Positions 48,310 to 58,939 are shown, counted from the first letter of the stretch. The stretch is 64,000 nt of DNA from Diphasiastrum complanatum (GCA_029204225.1 CM055097.1:7461676-7525675); one strand, 5' to 3'. Notes: generated by a model not told the origin, from the letters alone. Numbers and translations: made by a program.

Positions 48310-48500
48310 ACCTGTACTGTGTTGTCAACCTGAAACACAAAACTGTCAGCACATTAGAGCTCTCTCTCTATGTGCTCACTCAACTCAACTCAACTCACTC
48401 AACTCACTCACTCTCACACTCCCACTCTCTCACTCTCAAGTCACTCACAGTCACTTATCTCTCTCTCACTCTCCCACAAAAACACACACACAAACACAAT
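48310..48500 (-). promoter_or_regulatory. Purine-rich 5' leader with likely UTR intron
   Basis: In gene sense the ~130 bases before the ATG are GAGTGAGAG/GAGTTGAGT-rich (48360-48480). An acceptor-like TTGTGTTTCAG ends at 48330, 21 bases before the ATG, suggesting an intron in the 5' untranslated region. GAGA-rich leaders and UTR introns are common in plant housekeeping genes. The matching donor was not identified. Confidence 0.45.
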
Positions 48501-48901
48501 CTCCATTCATAATGCAAAAATTAGTGGCCATCAACTGATTCTTGCGAACCAATACTGCAGATCAAGATCCCCACCCAGTGCTGATTGAGGCGGGTGAAAT
48601 TAAGTATCCCCCCCACCTCCCACATCAACAACACAAAGGCTATCCCCCCCAACAAAAACCCACATCAACAATACAAAAAACTAGCTCAACAAACACACCC
48701 ACCGTTGATTGAGGTGGGTAAGATCACCGTTTCAGCTTCATCCACCATACATACACTCTTTATTACTCTGACTACTGCTACTCCTACCACCATACTATTC
48801 TCTGTTCTAGTAGCATATCATCATATTGCTGCTGCTGCCACAGTAGATATGCATAGACTGCATGATCGGGAGATCCATGTTTTTGTATAAAATTAGATCG
48901 A

Positions 48902-48905
<4 letters not shown>

Positions 48906-48947
<42 letters not shown>
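48906..48947. repeat. (GA)n microsatellite, 42 bp
   Basis: Uninterrupted GA repeat about 600 bp upstream of the CCCH/RRM gene start. Confidence 0.97.
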
Positions 48948-48951
<4 letters not shown>

Positions 48952-49035
48952 AAAAAAAAGACTATAAAAGAAGGATAGCCATCCCACTAAGGTAGACCCA
49001 TCTGCAATGGATAATTGAGAAACCGATCCGATCTC

Positions 49036-49260
49036 GCCACGTCATACATTTTAGCTACTCAGTGCCCGACACGTGTGTACACAATTATTTGCCACAGCTG
49101 ACACGTTACCACATCACACGTGTCATGCATCCAATTGAGCGCACTAAAAGCTCTGTACGTGTCAACTAGTCCCTTTTGGACGGGGGGCACCAAAAGGTGG
49201 GCCATGTTAGGATTAAGACTTACTGAACCGGACAACAAAAGGTGCGTTTAGTATAAAAAG
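49036..49260 (+). promoter_or_regulatory. ABRE/RY/CCAAT/TATA cluster, candidate divergent promoter
   Basis: ACGT-core elements occur at 49037-49044 (CCACGTCA), 49069-49076 (ACACGTGT), 49100-49107 (GACACGTT), 49116-49123 (ACACGTGT) and 49156-49163 (TACGTGTC). An RY-type CATGCAT is at 49124-49130, CCAAT at 49131-49135 and a TATA box TATAAAAA at 49252-49259 on the plus strand. This is the composition of abscisic-acid or seed-regulated plant promoters. The ACGT elements are bidirectional and could also serve the CCCH/RRM gene, 0.75-0.85 kb away on the other strand. No convincing plus-strand gene follows, so the target is unclear. Confidence 0.45.
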
Positions 49261-49299
49261 CCCAGAGTGAAGTTAGGTTTAGGGTTGGAAAAAAAGGAT

Positions 49300-50510
49300 C
49301 TAACACAAAGGACAAATCTCCTCATATTTAGTCAGCCAATGCAAACAAATAACCTGCACCCAATTAATAGAAGTAGGTTATTCGGACTTATCCCTCTTTT
49401 TTATGATATTTCTTGATGCATGTATGCGCTATTCGGTCGGCATTTGGATTTTCTTTAGTTGCATTTTTTGCGGTGAGTGCCTCTTGGGCTTGGCCCTTTA
49501 CCCTTGGGTACAGAATCCACCACCATCTCACCTCTTACACAACTCACAACTAAAGAGCATATTTGACATCATGACTCAGGGTGAAGGTAAGACCCCACCC
49601 TCGACCCCCAACAATGAAAAATGGTAATAACATTTTGCTAGCAATATGCACTTTTGGTTGTGGGTGGGGCCCGTCCTGCACCCTCGGTCACGTCTATAAT
49701 ATGCCCCTTCTTAGACACCTCTTGTCCTATCAAAGCATCATCATCCAACTTCCAAAACAAGATTTTGTAGGATGCATACAACAAACCAGCCTAGGCCATA
49801 TCTCATGTAGCACCATGGCAAAAATACCAACACTTACATGTATGTACGTACATCATACATGCTCAAAAGATGTGGGGCCGTATATATACCACAATTAACA
49901 AATCATATTAGTGATAGTAAATGGTTTTAACCTACGTAATAGAGAACCTAGAGACTTGAAAATGAATAGATGAAGTTAAGCTCAAATTTTCAACAAATAG
50001 AGGCTAATTATGCAAAACAATCAATCTGAAATACAACTGGGTGAAGATCATATGTAGTTGTGGATTTTGTTGCCTATGGGTAATTCAAAGCTTTGGCATC
50101 ACCATCAAACGCAAATAAGCAAATGACACGTACATTGGCAACATCTGCCGCTAGCCTCATAGGGCAACTTTGTATATTCCCCATGCCAACATTATATAGT
50201 TAAAGATCGTTGCATTTTTTGATTGGCTAATGGACTCCAAACGAATAATATGGACAATATAACAATGCATATATTCCAAATCTTGAGGTGAATGAAGATG
50301 TCAAGTGTCCAAAACACAAAATTTTCCAAAATTTAGTTACCATTCCAAATTCCAAAAAACAAGTCCAAACAAACAATGAATGTCTTATTCCAAATGCAAC
50401 CACTCTTATGTGATTGAGTCTTCCTCCAAGTGGTGAGCTTGTAAAGGCCAACTTTCTTTCCTCACCTTGAAGTTAGGAGGTCCACTCAATCAACCACATA
50501 AATGAGGGCA
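49300..50510. other. No supported gene
   Basis: Downstream of the TATA box only short open frames occur, such as 49403-49627, which has a hydrophobic start but no recognisable domain. The rest to 50510 is AT-rich without repeats I can define. Confidence 0.45.
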
Positions 50511-50520
50511 TGTCAAGGGT

Positions 50521-50570
50521 GTGTGTGTGTGTGTGTGTGTGTTTGGGGGGGGGGGGGGGGGGGGGGGGGG
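50521..50570. repeat. (GT)11 followed by a run of 26 G
   Basis: GT repeat 50521-50542, then TTT shortened to TT, then an uninterrupted G run at 50545-50570. Such a run can form a G-quadruplex and is also prone to length error in sequencing. Confidence 0.95.
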
Positions 50571-50740
50571 TAGTGTTTGTTAGTTTCATCTATTTAGAGG
50601 ATGAACACTTTATGACTACATATAGAAAAGTTGCTAATTTTGGCGCGAGAGGTTTTGAATTGAGCATCTTCACAACACAAGGACTCAAGCATGAGTCTTC
50701 AATTCCACATGAGCCACTCTCATGAAACTTGATTATGTGG

Positions 50741-50850
50741 GGGGGAAGGCCCTGTCTGAGGGCCTTCCTTGCTGGGAGGGCCCTTGCCCGAGGGCAGGGC
50801 ACGACTAGCAAGGAAGGCCCGAGGACTTCGGGCCTTCCCCTGCGTAATGC
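50741..50850. repeat. GC-rich stretch with overlapping hairpins
   Basis: GGAAGGCCCT ... AGGGCCTTCC (50744-50770) and GAAGGCCCGA ... TCGGGCCTTC (50813-50837) are inverted repeats with short loops. GGGCCTTCC-type units recur between them. The segment is much more GC-rich than its surroundings. It is followed by a near-palindromic CGTACCGTATGGCCGTACG at about 50879-50899. Confidence 0.7.
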
Positions 50851-50978
50851 CATTGTGCGAAGGTTTTTTTTTTCCTAGTCGTACCGTATGGCCGTACGCG
50901 TTTTTTCGGGCAAATTTTTTTACATTTGTGGTGGAATGTGGATGTGGACAGCCAATGACGGGTTGCCAAATAGCACAT

Positions 50979-51110
50979 GCACATTCCACCGGAGAGAGGA
51001 GAGAGAACGTGCATTCCGTAGAGAGAGAATGTGCATTCCACCGGAGAGAGAACATGCATTCCACCGGAAAGAGGAGAGAGAACATGCATTCCATAGAGAG
51101 AGAATGACGA
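50979..51110. repeat. GCATTCCACCGGAGAGAG minisatellite, five units
   Basis: Units start at 50979, 51011, 51033, 51056 and 51086 and alternate between long (~30 bp) and short (~22 bp) forms, each GCATTCC(ACCGG or GTA/ATA) plus GAGAGAGAA(C/T). Reverse-strand open frames through it merely translate the repeat. Confidence 0.85.
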
Positions 51111-51249
51111 ATTCCTAGGAGAGAGAAAATTGGATGGACATTATGCTCTTGGAGGTGGTCCCAAAATACAAAGGACACCTGAGCACAAGGCATTACGACT
51201 AGGGAAGGAAGCAAAAAATTGAAGATTTTCCTTTTCAAGCTATCTATAG

Positions 51250-52128
51250 TCAACGATTATCGTTTGCAGCAAAGATCCCCACAAAATCTATACTCACTCT
51301 AAACACTAGTTACACAAACCCATGTAAGAAAATATGAATGTGTTTTAAATGAAGAATCTTTGAAAATTGAAACACATACATACCCAAACAAATGAACACA
51401 TTCCATGTGACATTTATAAAGAGGTGAGTGGATGCTTAGATTGCTCAAGAACAATCAAGAACTGGACTGTAAGAAAGTATGCAAGATCTACACCACTATT
51501 CCAGCCTATTTAGTTTACTTGAATGCTGATTCCTACCTTATTCCACAAACAAGAAATGAATCCTAATCCACAACTAAGTAAGAAAGAAAACAAGAACCTA
51601 GTTAATCCACAATACAAGGAAATCAAGCATGCTCATAGAAACTTCACTCAAGAACATTGCCATGAACAAGGAGCTTAGCAATTATCAAGAACTCGTGGAT
51701 GATCTTCTTTATTTGCTCAAGAGAACTTGACAATACATTCAAAGCTCCCTCACAAGAGAGGGGGGCCCTTAAATAAGCAAGAAGGCTGCCCATGTGGAGC
51801 CCAAGTGGCAATTCCACCAAACTAGAAACTACATGTGGATTTTGCCCTTCCACTAAAGGTCACCATAAGAAGGTGGCTCACTCTAATTTAAGGGGGGTCT
51901 ACAATTATTTACAATGCCTAGGAAATATTACTAGCTCCTACATGGTCATTCCTTCTTTGGGATACACCATGTAAGCTCACATAGATAATTCATTGTCATC
52001 CTAGCTAGTAATTCCTCGGCTCTCAGCTTCTTCTGCTCTCCTCCTTCTGAGACCTCAGTCATGGGTGAGAGATATTCCATGTCTTCGGCTTGGCTCGGCA
52101 TCTAGGGATTCTCTGGAATCTGCTAACA
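51250..52128 (-). repeat. Probable 3' LTR of the coiled-coil gag-like element
   Basis: In minus sense it begins TGTTAGCAGATTCCAGAG at 52128, directly after a purine tract (ATTAGGGGAGACTA, 52130-52143). A TATA-like CTTATTTAAGGG lies near 51775. The left end is not defined and no second copy was found. The call rests on the polypurine/TG junction and its position after the gag-like ORF. Confidence 0.45.
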
Positions 52129-52279
52129 TTAGTCTCCCCTAATCTGTTGCAGGACCCACTGCAACACCGGTGATGTATTTCCGCTTGGCACTTGGAAAAG
52201 CGTGGATTTTTGTTCGCTTTCGTAAAACCAGATGCTTATTATCCGCAAAATTTATTCTTCAAAATTGGAAGTCTCTCAA

Positions 52280-54530
52280 TTGGCCACTACATTCCCGCCC
52301 TCTTGAGAGCTTCTTGCTAGTCATGCTCGCCTCGTCGTCGTGCCATTTGTTTTCTCTCGCTCATCTTTCGCCCCAGGGCTTCAAAAACTTGGAAGCGGAG
52401 CTTACTTCCAAAATTGAGAGGCCCCAAGTATTCTCTTATCTTTTCCACAAAGCCCATTCCTTGCCAGTCCTCCACCATGGTCACATAATTGGTTCACCTT
52501 GTCCAAGACTTGCTGTAGGTCATTCGTGGTGTCTTCCAACTGCTTTTGGGACTCCAGGATGATCTTCTCTTGCTTGGCCACAATGTTTTCAAATTTTTTC
52601 TTTTTAGCCTCTCGCTCTTGGATTAGTCACACGTACTTCTCCATCCGGATGGCTGAGGCTTGTGGGGCCTGGAATTAAATATCCTCGGGCTTGACTAGAG
52701 GAGCGTCGACTGTCATTGCACCTGATGATCCATCTTGTACTTGGTCGATTTGGACCATCTGGTGCTTCAGTTGCTGGTGGACCTCTTCCAGAGTGGTCTT
52801 CTGTCTGGCCATCACGGATCTGGTTTCCATTGTCTCTTTTTTTTTCTCTTTGGCCAGCCTCTGATATTGCACAATTTCTTGGTCTTGATGTTGGACCCTG
52901 CTCTCGAGCATTTGATATTGGCTAACCAACCAATGCATATGGTAGCTCGTTTCGGATAGGCCAATCATTGAGTGCTTGGCTGCTTCGGTGAGCTTTTCAG
53001 GGTTAGTGAGGGTTGGGTACTGATCTGGAGTGTAGGATGGTGAGGCTAAACCAAAAAATATACGTTGTGTTAGAGCTGAAGATGAGGTGGAGGTGGAGGT
53101 GGAGGGAGTGGAGGGAGTGGAGGGATGATGTTAGTAACTATTGTGGTGGTGGTTAGTGGAGGAGTCAGACTTCTTCCTGGCTATGTCCCTTTTTCTGGCT
53201 CATCGTCGCTTATTTCCATCAGGTTCGCAGCATCAAAATATTGTGATGTGTCCAATGTGTGGACTTGTTGGGCCTGTGGTTGTTGGTCGTGTGGTTGCTG
53301 AGCCGCTTCCGTGTCCTGGGGACTGGATATCCCCACTCCTCCTCCTCAAAAAACTTGTGCCGATGGTGATGTTGGTGGCGTTGGCGTGGTAATCAGCGTG
53401 GGTGGGGTGGTGACTTTATCTGGCTGACCGGTGACTTGAGATACTGTCGTGGTAGGTGCTGGTGTAGAGGTAGTTGCTCCATCACCCTCGTCGATGACAT
53501 GTGAGGGTGACGAGTGTTGTTGTGAGGCTGTGGATGAGCTTCCATCATCTGAGGTGGAACCATCTGAAACTGATTCCACTGGTGATGTGCTTCCAGCTTG
53601 AAGCTTCTTTTGCATCCTTTGTTGCCTTGTGTCTGGCAACTGGGTCTTGGGGGTATCGGCCTCTTGAGCTCCGGAGGTTGCAACTGCTTGTGGGTCCCGT
53701 TGTGGGCTTCTTTGCTTCTATACCAGAGGGAGAATACTGGTGTTTACTCGTTTAGGCTGGGATCTTGATGGTGAAGTGGCCCTTGATCGTGCACGCTTGG
53801 ACTTTTTGACTCAATGGGAGTTTTCCATGCCTTGTCCGCAAGCTGCAGGTGTTGTTGAAGCTCTGGCCCATTTTGTACTTGGTGAAGAGTGATATCTGTC
53901 ATAAGATATCCCAGTACTGTGAAGGGCTGCTTGTTCTTAAGGCAATCATGTAGTCAGTTCAAAGCAAATTGTGCCCAATCATAGAGGTTCTGAGCATGCA
54001 GTCGTAAATCTGCCATCATGTGAAATAGGGACATGGGTACCCTCAACACTTTCGTCCATGGCTTTTGTGTGCATCTGGTGAGATAGGCACATGCTGCTTG
54101 GAGCTGCTGGTCATTGATGGCTTTCACTCTGTACCCATCCTTATTCTTCCACTTGGTCACAGAGGGATCGATGTACTTGAAGTATGCTGTTTGCTCTATC
54201 TTTTGGAGTGTCCTTGAGACAACATTTGGTCCTCGCGGGAACCCATAAGGTTGCAAGTTGGTTGCCGCAAAAGATACGTTATAAACATAGTTCTTGTAGG
54301 TGGAACTATGATTTGGCATGACCTTGCTGTTGCATGATAGTTGGCATATGCCATATGTACCAGGTACGGGCCTTGATAACCTGTCAGGACAGGGATCTCG
54401 AATTCAATTTCCTTGAAGAATGACTCTGCCTGCTAGTACTAGGTCTGCATCTCTGTAAGATCTAACTTGTACAGTTGGATGTCAAGCTTACTTGCTTCGG
54501 GATCATCAGAACTGGAACTGGGATTGGCCG
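52280..54530 (-). pseudogene. Gag-like ORF with C-terminal coiled coil, unknown family
   Basis: Minus-strand reading starts near 54530 with a Ser/Asp-rich segment and a FFKEIEFEIPVL-type block. It continues in open frames 54319-53954 (121 codons; motifs YGFPRGPNVVSRTLQKIEQT, WKNKDGYRVKAINDQQLQAA, RVPMSLFHMMADLRLHAQN), 53639-53346 (Ser/Thr/Pro-rich linker) and 52968-52675 (97 codons, Gln/Glu/Lys heptad-like coiled coil), with more coiled coil to about 52280. A few stops and frameshifts separate them. The order (globular domain, low-complexity linker, coiled coil), a primer-site-like TGGCGCTCGAC upstream (55275) and a polypurine tract downstream suggest the single protein of a non-autonomous gypsy-type element. 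No zinc knuckle, protease or RT is visible, and I do not recognise the globular domain. Confidence 0.5.
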
Positions 54531-54599
54531 AAATGGTGGAGAAATGGAAGAAATAAGGTTATGGAAAAACTAAGCTGGTTAAGAGTTTAGATAATGTTA

Positions 54600-54725
54600 A
54601 GGGCATCGGTTGAGATTTGGTGGACTAGCGTCGGTTGAGATTTGAAGGACGGTGTCGGTTGAGACTGAAAGAGTGGCTCCAGTCGAGACTGAAGGAGTGG
54701 CTCCGGTCGAGACTAAAAGAGTGGC
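54600..54725. repeat. Minisatellite with (A/G)GTCGAGACT core
   Basis: About five 24-27 bp units of the type GGCTCCGGTCGAGACTGAAAG/GAGT, the leftmost more diverged (GTCGGTTGAGATTTG). The core CTCCGGTCGAGA is shared with the array at 55450-55683. Confidence 0.8.
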
Positions 54726-54729
54726 GAGA

Positions 54730-55275
54730 ACATGAGGTAAAAATGACGGTGTAGAAGGGTTTGGAATATGTGTGGGGAGGGATGTATGATGCGGTATGAA
54801 ACATGATTGTAAAAGATGGAGGTTTGGAATGGAAGGTGTGTGGAAGTGGGTTGTGTTGGACAAAACGTTGTGGAATGTGGGTGGCAAACGAAATATGATG
54901 TAAAAAGGGTGGGAACAGAATGAGGTGGATTTAATAAGGTTGGAAAGTGGAATATCAGAAAGTAGAAGATGTGTGGGTGTTTGTCAAGGATGGTGATTTT
55001 GTAATGTGGATATGTGTGAGAGAATAACCGGGACGAAAATACACGGTTTGAAATGTTGATTGTGATGATGTTCAATAGTGTAACGGGAGCGTGATGAGTG
55101 CTCGCGTGACACTACCCTTCAACATGTAGAAACTTGTAAGATGATGTGTTTTGCCGGCGATGTTAGGTTGTAAGGTTTGGTGATGGCGCTCTCAATGGAA
55201 TGGTAATGATGGTGGTTGATAGTCTGTAGAGATGGTGTGAAGACGATAACAGAAAGATTGAATAGTCGAGCGCCA
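54730..55275 (-). other. C-rich, G-poor leader and primer-site-like sequence
   Basis: In minus sense the sequence is strongly C/A/T-rich with almost no G over several hundred bases, like the leader at 59170-59600 of the neighbouring gypsy element. It begins after TGGCGCTCGACTATTC (55275-55260), a candidate gypsy primer site. I read it as the untranslated leader of the coiled-coil gag-like element. Apparent proline/threonine-rich open frames here follow from the base bias. Confidence 0.45.
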
Positions 55276-55449
55276 GGATCGGTCACAGTAGCAAGGAAAT
55301 CACCAGTAGATCGTCGCTAGAAAATACTAGAATTTGCACTTCGCTGAGGTGCAAATGGCGTCGGGGTGAGGGCATTTATGGTCGCCGTCTTCCGGTTTTG
55401 AGCGAGATGGGACGTGCCAGTTCGTGAGATTTGAATTTGGGGCCTCCGG

Positions 55450-55683
55450 TCGAGAATTAACAGTTTGTGCCGATTGAGGTCGAATAGGTCGCTCTGGTCG
55501 AGTTTTGACAGAAATGCTCCGGTTGAGATCTGACAGAAAAACCTCCGGTCGAGATTTGACAAAAATGCTCTGGTTGAGATCTGACAGAAACGCTCCGGTC
55601 GAGATTTGATAGAAACGCTCCGGTCGAGATTTGATAGAAACGCTCCGGTCGAGATTTGACAGAAACGCTCCAGTCGAGATTTG
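55450..55683. repeat. 25 bp minisatellite CTCCGGTCGAGATTTGACAGAAACG
   Basis: About eight units in tandem. The rightmost three or four are nearly identical with an exact 25 bp period; the left ones are diverged (CTCTGGTTGAG, CTCCGGTTGAG). It abuts the point where the gypsy RT reading stops (about 55690), so the array replaced or disrupted the rest of RT. Confidence 0.88.
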
Positions 55684-55689
55684 TGGGCA

Positions 55690-56600
55690 AGGGAAAATGG
55701 TCTTTCTTCATAACCGCATTAAGGTTTTTGAGATCGACACAGATACGAAGCTTGCCGTTTTTCTTGGGTACAACCACAATGGGTGATACCCAATCAGTAT
55801 GTTGAACTTCATAAATGAAGCCAACATCCAGCAATTTCTTAATATCTTCGTCGATCCTCTCACGATAGACATGGTTACTTCGATAAGGTTTAGTCCTAAC
55901 AGACTTAGCATTGTCTTCTAAAAAAAATCCTATGGACGACTATTTTAGGTGGGATTCCTTTCATTTCTGTATAATTCCATGCAAATACATCCCTGTATTT
56001 GCGGAGTAATGTTTCCAGATCAGAAAGTTGGGTTGATGACAAATGTGCACCAACATAAACTATTCGATCTATCTCCTCGTCAGAATCTTTAAGGTTTAGT
56101 GGAATTGTTTTAGCAAGTCCTTCAAAGGAGTTGGAACTTGGTGTAGGTTCCCGATGTGGCTGTGGTAACTGGATAACAACGTCATCCAGTGTAAAATCTT
56201 TGAACTTCTATGGAAGATCAAAAGGTGGGTCCACAAAATTGTCTGGGACTTTGGGAATCATCTAAGTTGATTCACTACCAGACATGGAAGCTTGGTCTGA
56301 TTGTTTGATTTCTGTCTCCTTAGACAAGGGCTTTATTGGCTGTTTAAGCTTTGCACGCATCTATTTTTGATGCTCAGTTAATTGTGTATCAATGATTTTA
56401 TTTTTTTGTAACCATGGTTTTTGCGGTTTTTGAGTGGGTGGTGTTGTTACCTCACTTAATATATCATCGTCGATTGTATTCCAGACTTCGTCTGGATACA
56501 CATTCCATGTATACACTTTGGATCTAGGCCTGTATGCTTGTGTGTTGGGTATTTTGGACGTCAGTTGGACATGAGCCAACGGTCCTGGAGTCTTGATCTC
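55690..56600 (-). pseudogene. gypsy linker and RT N-terminal part
   Basis: After the protease, the minus strand gives a Lys/Pro-rich linker (56600-56360), then DRIVYVGAHLSSTQLSDLE, a YRDVFAWNYTEMKGIPPKIV block (about 56030-55940) and, after a frameshift, LLDVGFIYEVQHTDWVSPIV and VPKKNGKLRICVDLKNLN, ending HFPLPTN at about 55690. These are the RT fingers. The palm with its catalytic Asp residues is missing; the 25 bp minisatellite starts here. Confidence 0.85.
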
Positions 56601-56601
56601 C

Positions 56602-57426
56602 TTAGGAATTGATTTTGGTGGATGACGTTGGGCATCTAGATAGAGGAGTACATGTATGTTCATCCGTCATTTCTACATCATCCATGGAAAGAATACCTTC
56701 TTCCGAAACATGGGCTGTAGAGACGTTAGGTTCTCCTAGGCACCAAGCTATAGGAATCAGGTTAATCATCATAAGTGGGATGATGAGTGTGTCAATGTCT
56801 GTAGAGGATGGGAGAATATCCACATTTGCTGTAGTGGTTTCGATACGACATCGATTGGAATCCGCACAGTCCACAGTGACTAGTGCATGACCCCAATTGA
56901 TTATGTCTGTGGATCTTGTATAGTGGCCTTTTGATTGTATCAGGACACTATCTGATTCGTCATATGTTGTGGATGACCAATCATCGTATACCTTGGCGGG
57001 CTTGACATGGCCTGTTGAGTCAACCGTGACTCGTTTATCGTGGTTGCCAAAGGTAATTTTGCTATGCTTCCAATCTTGGACAACACCTGCCATCTGGAGC
57101 CAGGGTGTACCAAGAAGGAGTTTATAAGTATTGTTATCTTCTGGTAAGTCTAAGATGACACAATCAATCACAAATTTGACACCTGCTATTTGAACTTTTA
57201 TATTTGACAAATGACCAGCAGGGTCTGTAACTCGTTGATCAGCCATGCGAAGTTTATATCGTGGTTGATCGAGGGTATGGAAGCCCCATGACTGTGCCAA
57301 TGACAAAGTCATTATATTGACGCCTGATCCACTATCAAGGATAGCAGATATTGCGGGATAATCTCTATAGGACAAAGGTAGGGTGATGCTAGTCCCCTTA
57401 GCAACACCTATATTCAGCAGATTCAT
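56602..57426 (-). CDS. gypsy aspartic protease region, 274 codons open
   Basis: An uninterrupted minus-strand frame. Residues about 25-41 hold AISAILDSGSGVNIMTL, the retropepsin active-site loop (D-S-G-S). LLLGTPWLQMAGVV near residue 105 is the second conserved strand, and DWKHSKITFGNH follows. The C-terminal half is a variable linker before RT. The protease would cleave the Gag-Pol polyprotein. It is the best preserved part of this element: catalytic Asp-Ser-Gly is present and there is no stop, although gag upstream and RT downstream are broken, so it is not part of a working element. Confidence 0.85.
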   Translation of the reverse strand: MNLLNIGVAKGTSITLPLSYRDYPAISAILDSGSGVNIMTLSLAQSWGFHTLDQPRYKLRMADQRVTDPAGHLSNIKVQIAGVKFVIDCVILDLPEDNNTYKLLLGTPWLQMAGVVQDWKHSKITFGNHDKRVTVDSTGHVKPAKVYDDWSSTTYDESDSVLIQSKGHYTRSTDIINWGHALVTVDCADSNRCRIETTTANVDILPSSTDIDTLIIPLMMINLIPIAWCLGEPNVSTAHVSEEGILSMDDVEMTDEHTCTPLSRCPTSSTKINS

Positions 57427-57549
57427 AGGAATCTGGGGAATTTCAGGAATATCTTCGGGTTTCCGCTGTTCATCAGGAATAGTAGGTAGCCGAAAACTAC
57501 GATGGATATAACGTTGAAGCCCGGTGAAGGATTTTATTGCGCTATGGAA

Positions 57550-58939
57550 CTACATGGTGAGTTGAGCTTGCAGGAGGTCAGAAAATACTTCAAGTCCTTG
57601 TAGGGATTGCTCTTTGTCAAGGATCTGAGATGATAACAGACTTTCCGTATATTTTTCCTCTCGCAAAAACTCATCTCGAAACTCATTGTATTGTCGTTGT
57701 TCCACTTTTGGGTCTGGGTAATCTTTTGGTAATGTGGAAGCCATCAAGTGGCTTCCCTGGGGGTCAGCTGATTTGACATTATTTTGCTGTTGTTCTTGTT
57801 GGTGGCGTTGTGCTCTAGTGATGTGGTTGAGGTTCATATCTAGGTTGTCTAGGCAACTCTTGTATATGGACTTGGTTGTTTCGTGGTTGGTAGTGCGTGT
57901 GTTGGTTTTGTGAAACAAACGGTTGCCGAGGGGGTTGATTATGTCCCCCTGACTAGTTGTGAGGTTGGTTCCTCGGGTTATAATAGCAATAAAGTGATGT
58001 ATGCCCCATAAAGTTGCAGATGTCACATTTGATGAATGAAGTATCTGGGACTGGCTGGTATGAAGGGCACTCATTGCCAATGTGTGCACCTCGACAATGA
58101 GGGCACCACGTGCTCTCTCGTCTATGGTGGATTTGGCCAGTGGGTAACTGACCCGACATCGAACTCTAGATAGACTTAAGAGTGTTTTGAAACTCTTTCG
58201 TGAGTTTCTCCATCTGTTGTTGGTGTTGGTGGTCAAGCAACTCCATCTGTGTTTTCCACAACTGTTCTCAAGTTTCGTCGTTTGGTCGAGCTTCTTGGAC
58301 AGCACGATGTGCTCTTCATTCATGTGGTTCATCGACATCAGAGCCCTCGTCTTCCTCTCGAATGGCATCAGACATGGCTTGTTTCAATGATGTATATTCA
58401 TCATTGGAATGAAGTTTACGTCTTATCCATCATGGGAGTCCAACTAGAAACCAAATTATGAGCATAGACTCAGTGGGTTGTTCTTGTACCTGACTTTTTA
58501 ATCTTTTTAATCATTCAATATAGTCACGTACTTTCTCATCTTTTGTCATTTTGATGTTACTTAGCTTGACAAAAGGACTTTCTATCAAGCGAAATGGCTT
58601 GAAGCATTTGATAAAGGCCTCCTTCAAGAGTGACTAGTCACATTTATCTTCACGATCAAGGTTAAAAAACCACTCTCGTGCTCGATTGATCATGGTCATC
58701 GAAAAGAGTTGTACCATGGCTTCCGGTGATGTCTCGCCATAGACGTCACATGCGTTCTCAAAGACTTGAAGAAATCTTTGAGGATCAGTGTTACCATCGT
58801 ACTTAGGTAAATCTAGCTTTGGGGTACGTTTTTCAGTACGTGGAACATTATTCGCAAAAGCTTTGTTTAAGTGAGCTCGTGCATGTGAAGATTTGGCAGC
58901 ATGACAATGTGGTCGTTCATATAGAGCTTCATAACGCAT
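57550..58939 (-). pseudogene. gypsy gag with two zinc knuckles
   Basis: From about 58939: PKLDLPKYDGNTDPQRFLQ and a FSMTMINRAREWFFNL block (gag domain; GAAxxWF variant). The next conserved Trp is TAG at 58636-58634 (KCD*SLL). Reading continues through FIKCFKPFRL, several stops, a Gln-rich helix, then two knuckles at 58105-57995: CPHCRGAHIGNEC (C-x2-C-x3-H-x4-C) and CDICNFMGHTSLYC (C-x2-C-x4-H-x4-C). The open frame 58368-57550 is a different reading across part of it. Gag packages element RNA in functional relatives; this copy is broken. Confidence 0.8.

Noticed and set aside
50720-51253. 177-codon minus-strand frame over the GC-rich region
   Set aside because: It spans hairpins and a minisatellite; the repeated Met-His-Val-Leu-Ser-like peptide is just the repeat.
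54597-55075. Overlapping Pro/Thr/His-rich minus-strand frames
   Set aside because: Same base-composition artefact in the leader of the coiled-coil element, partly the translated minisatellite.
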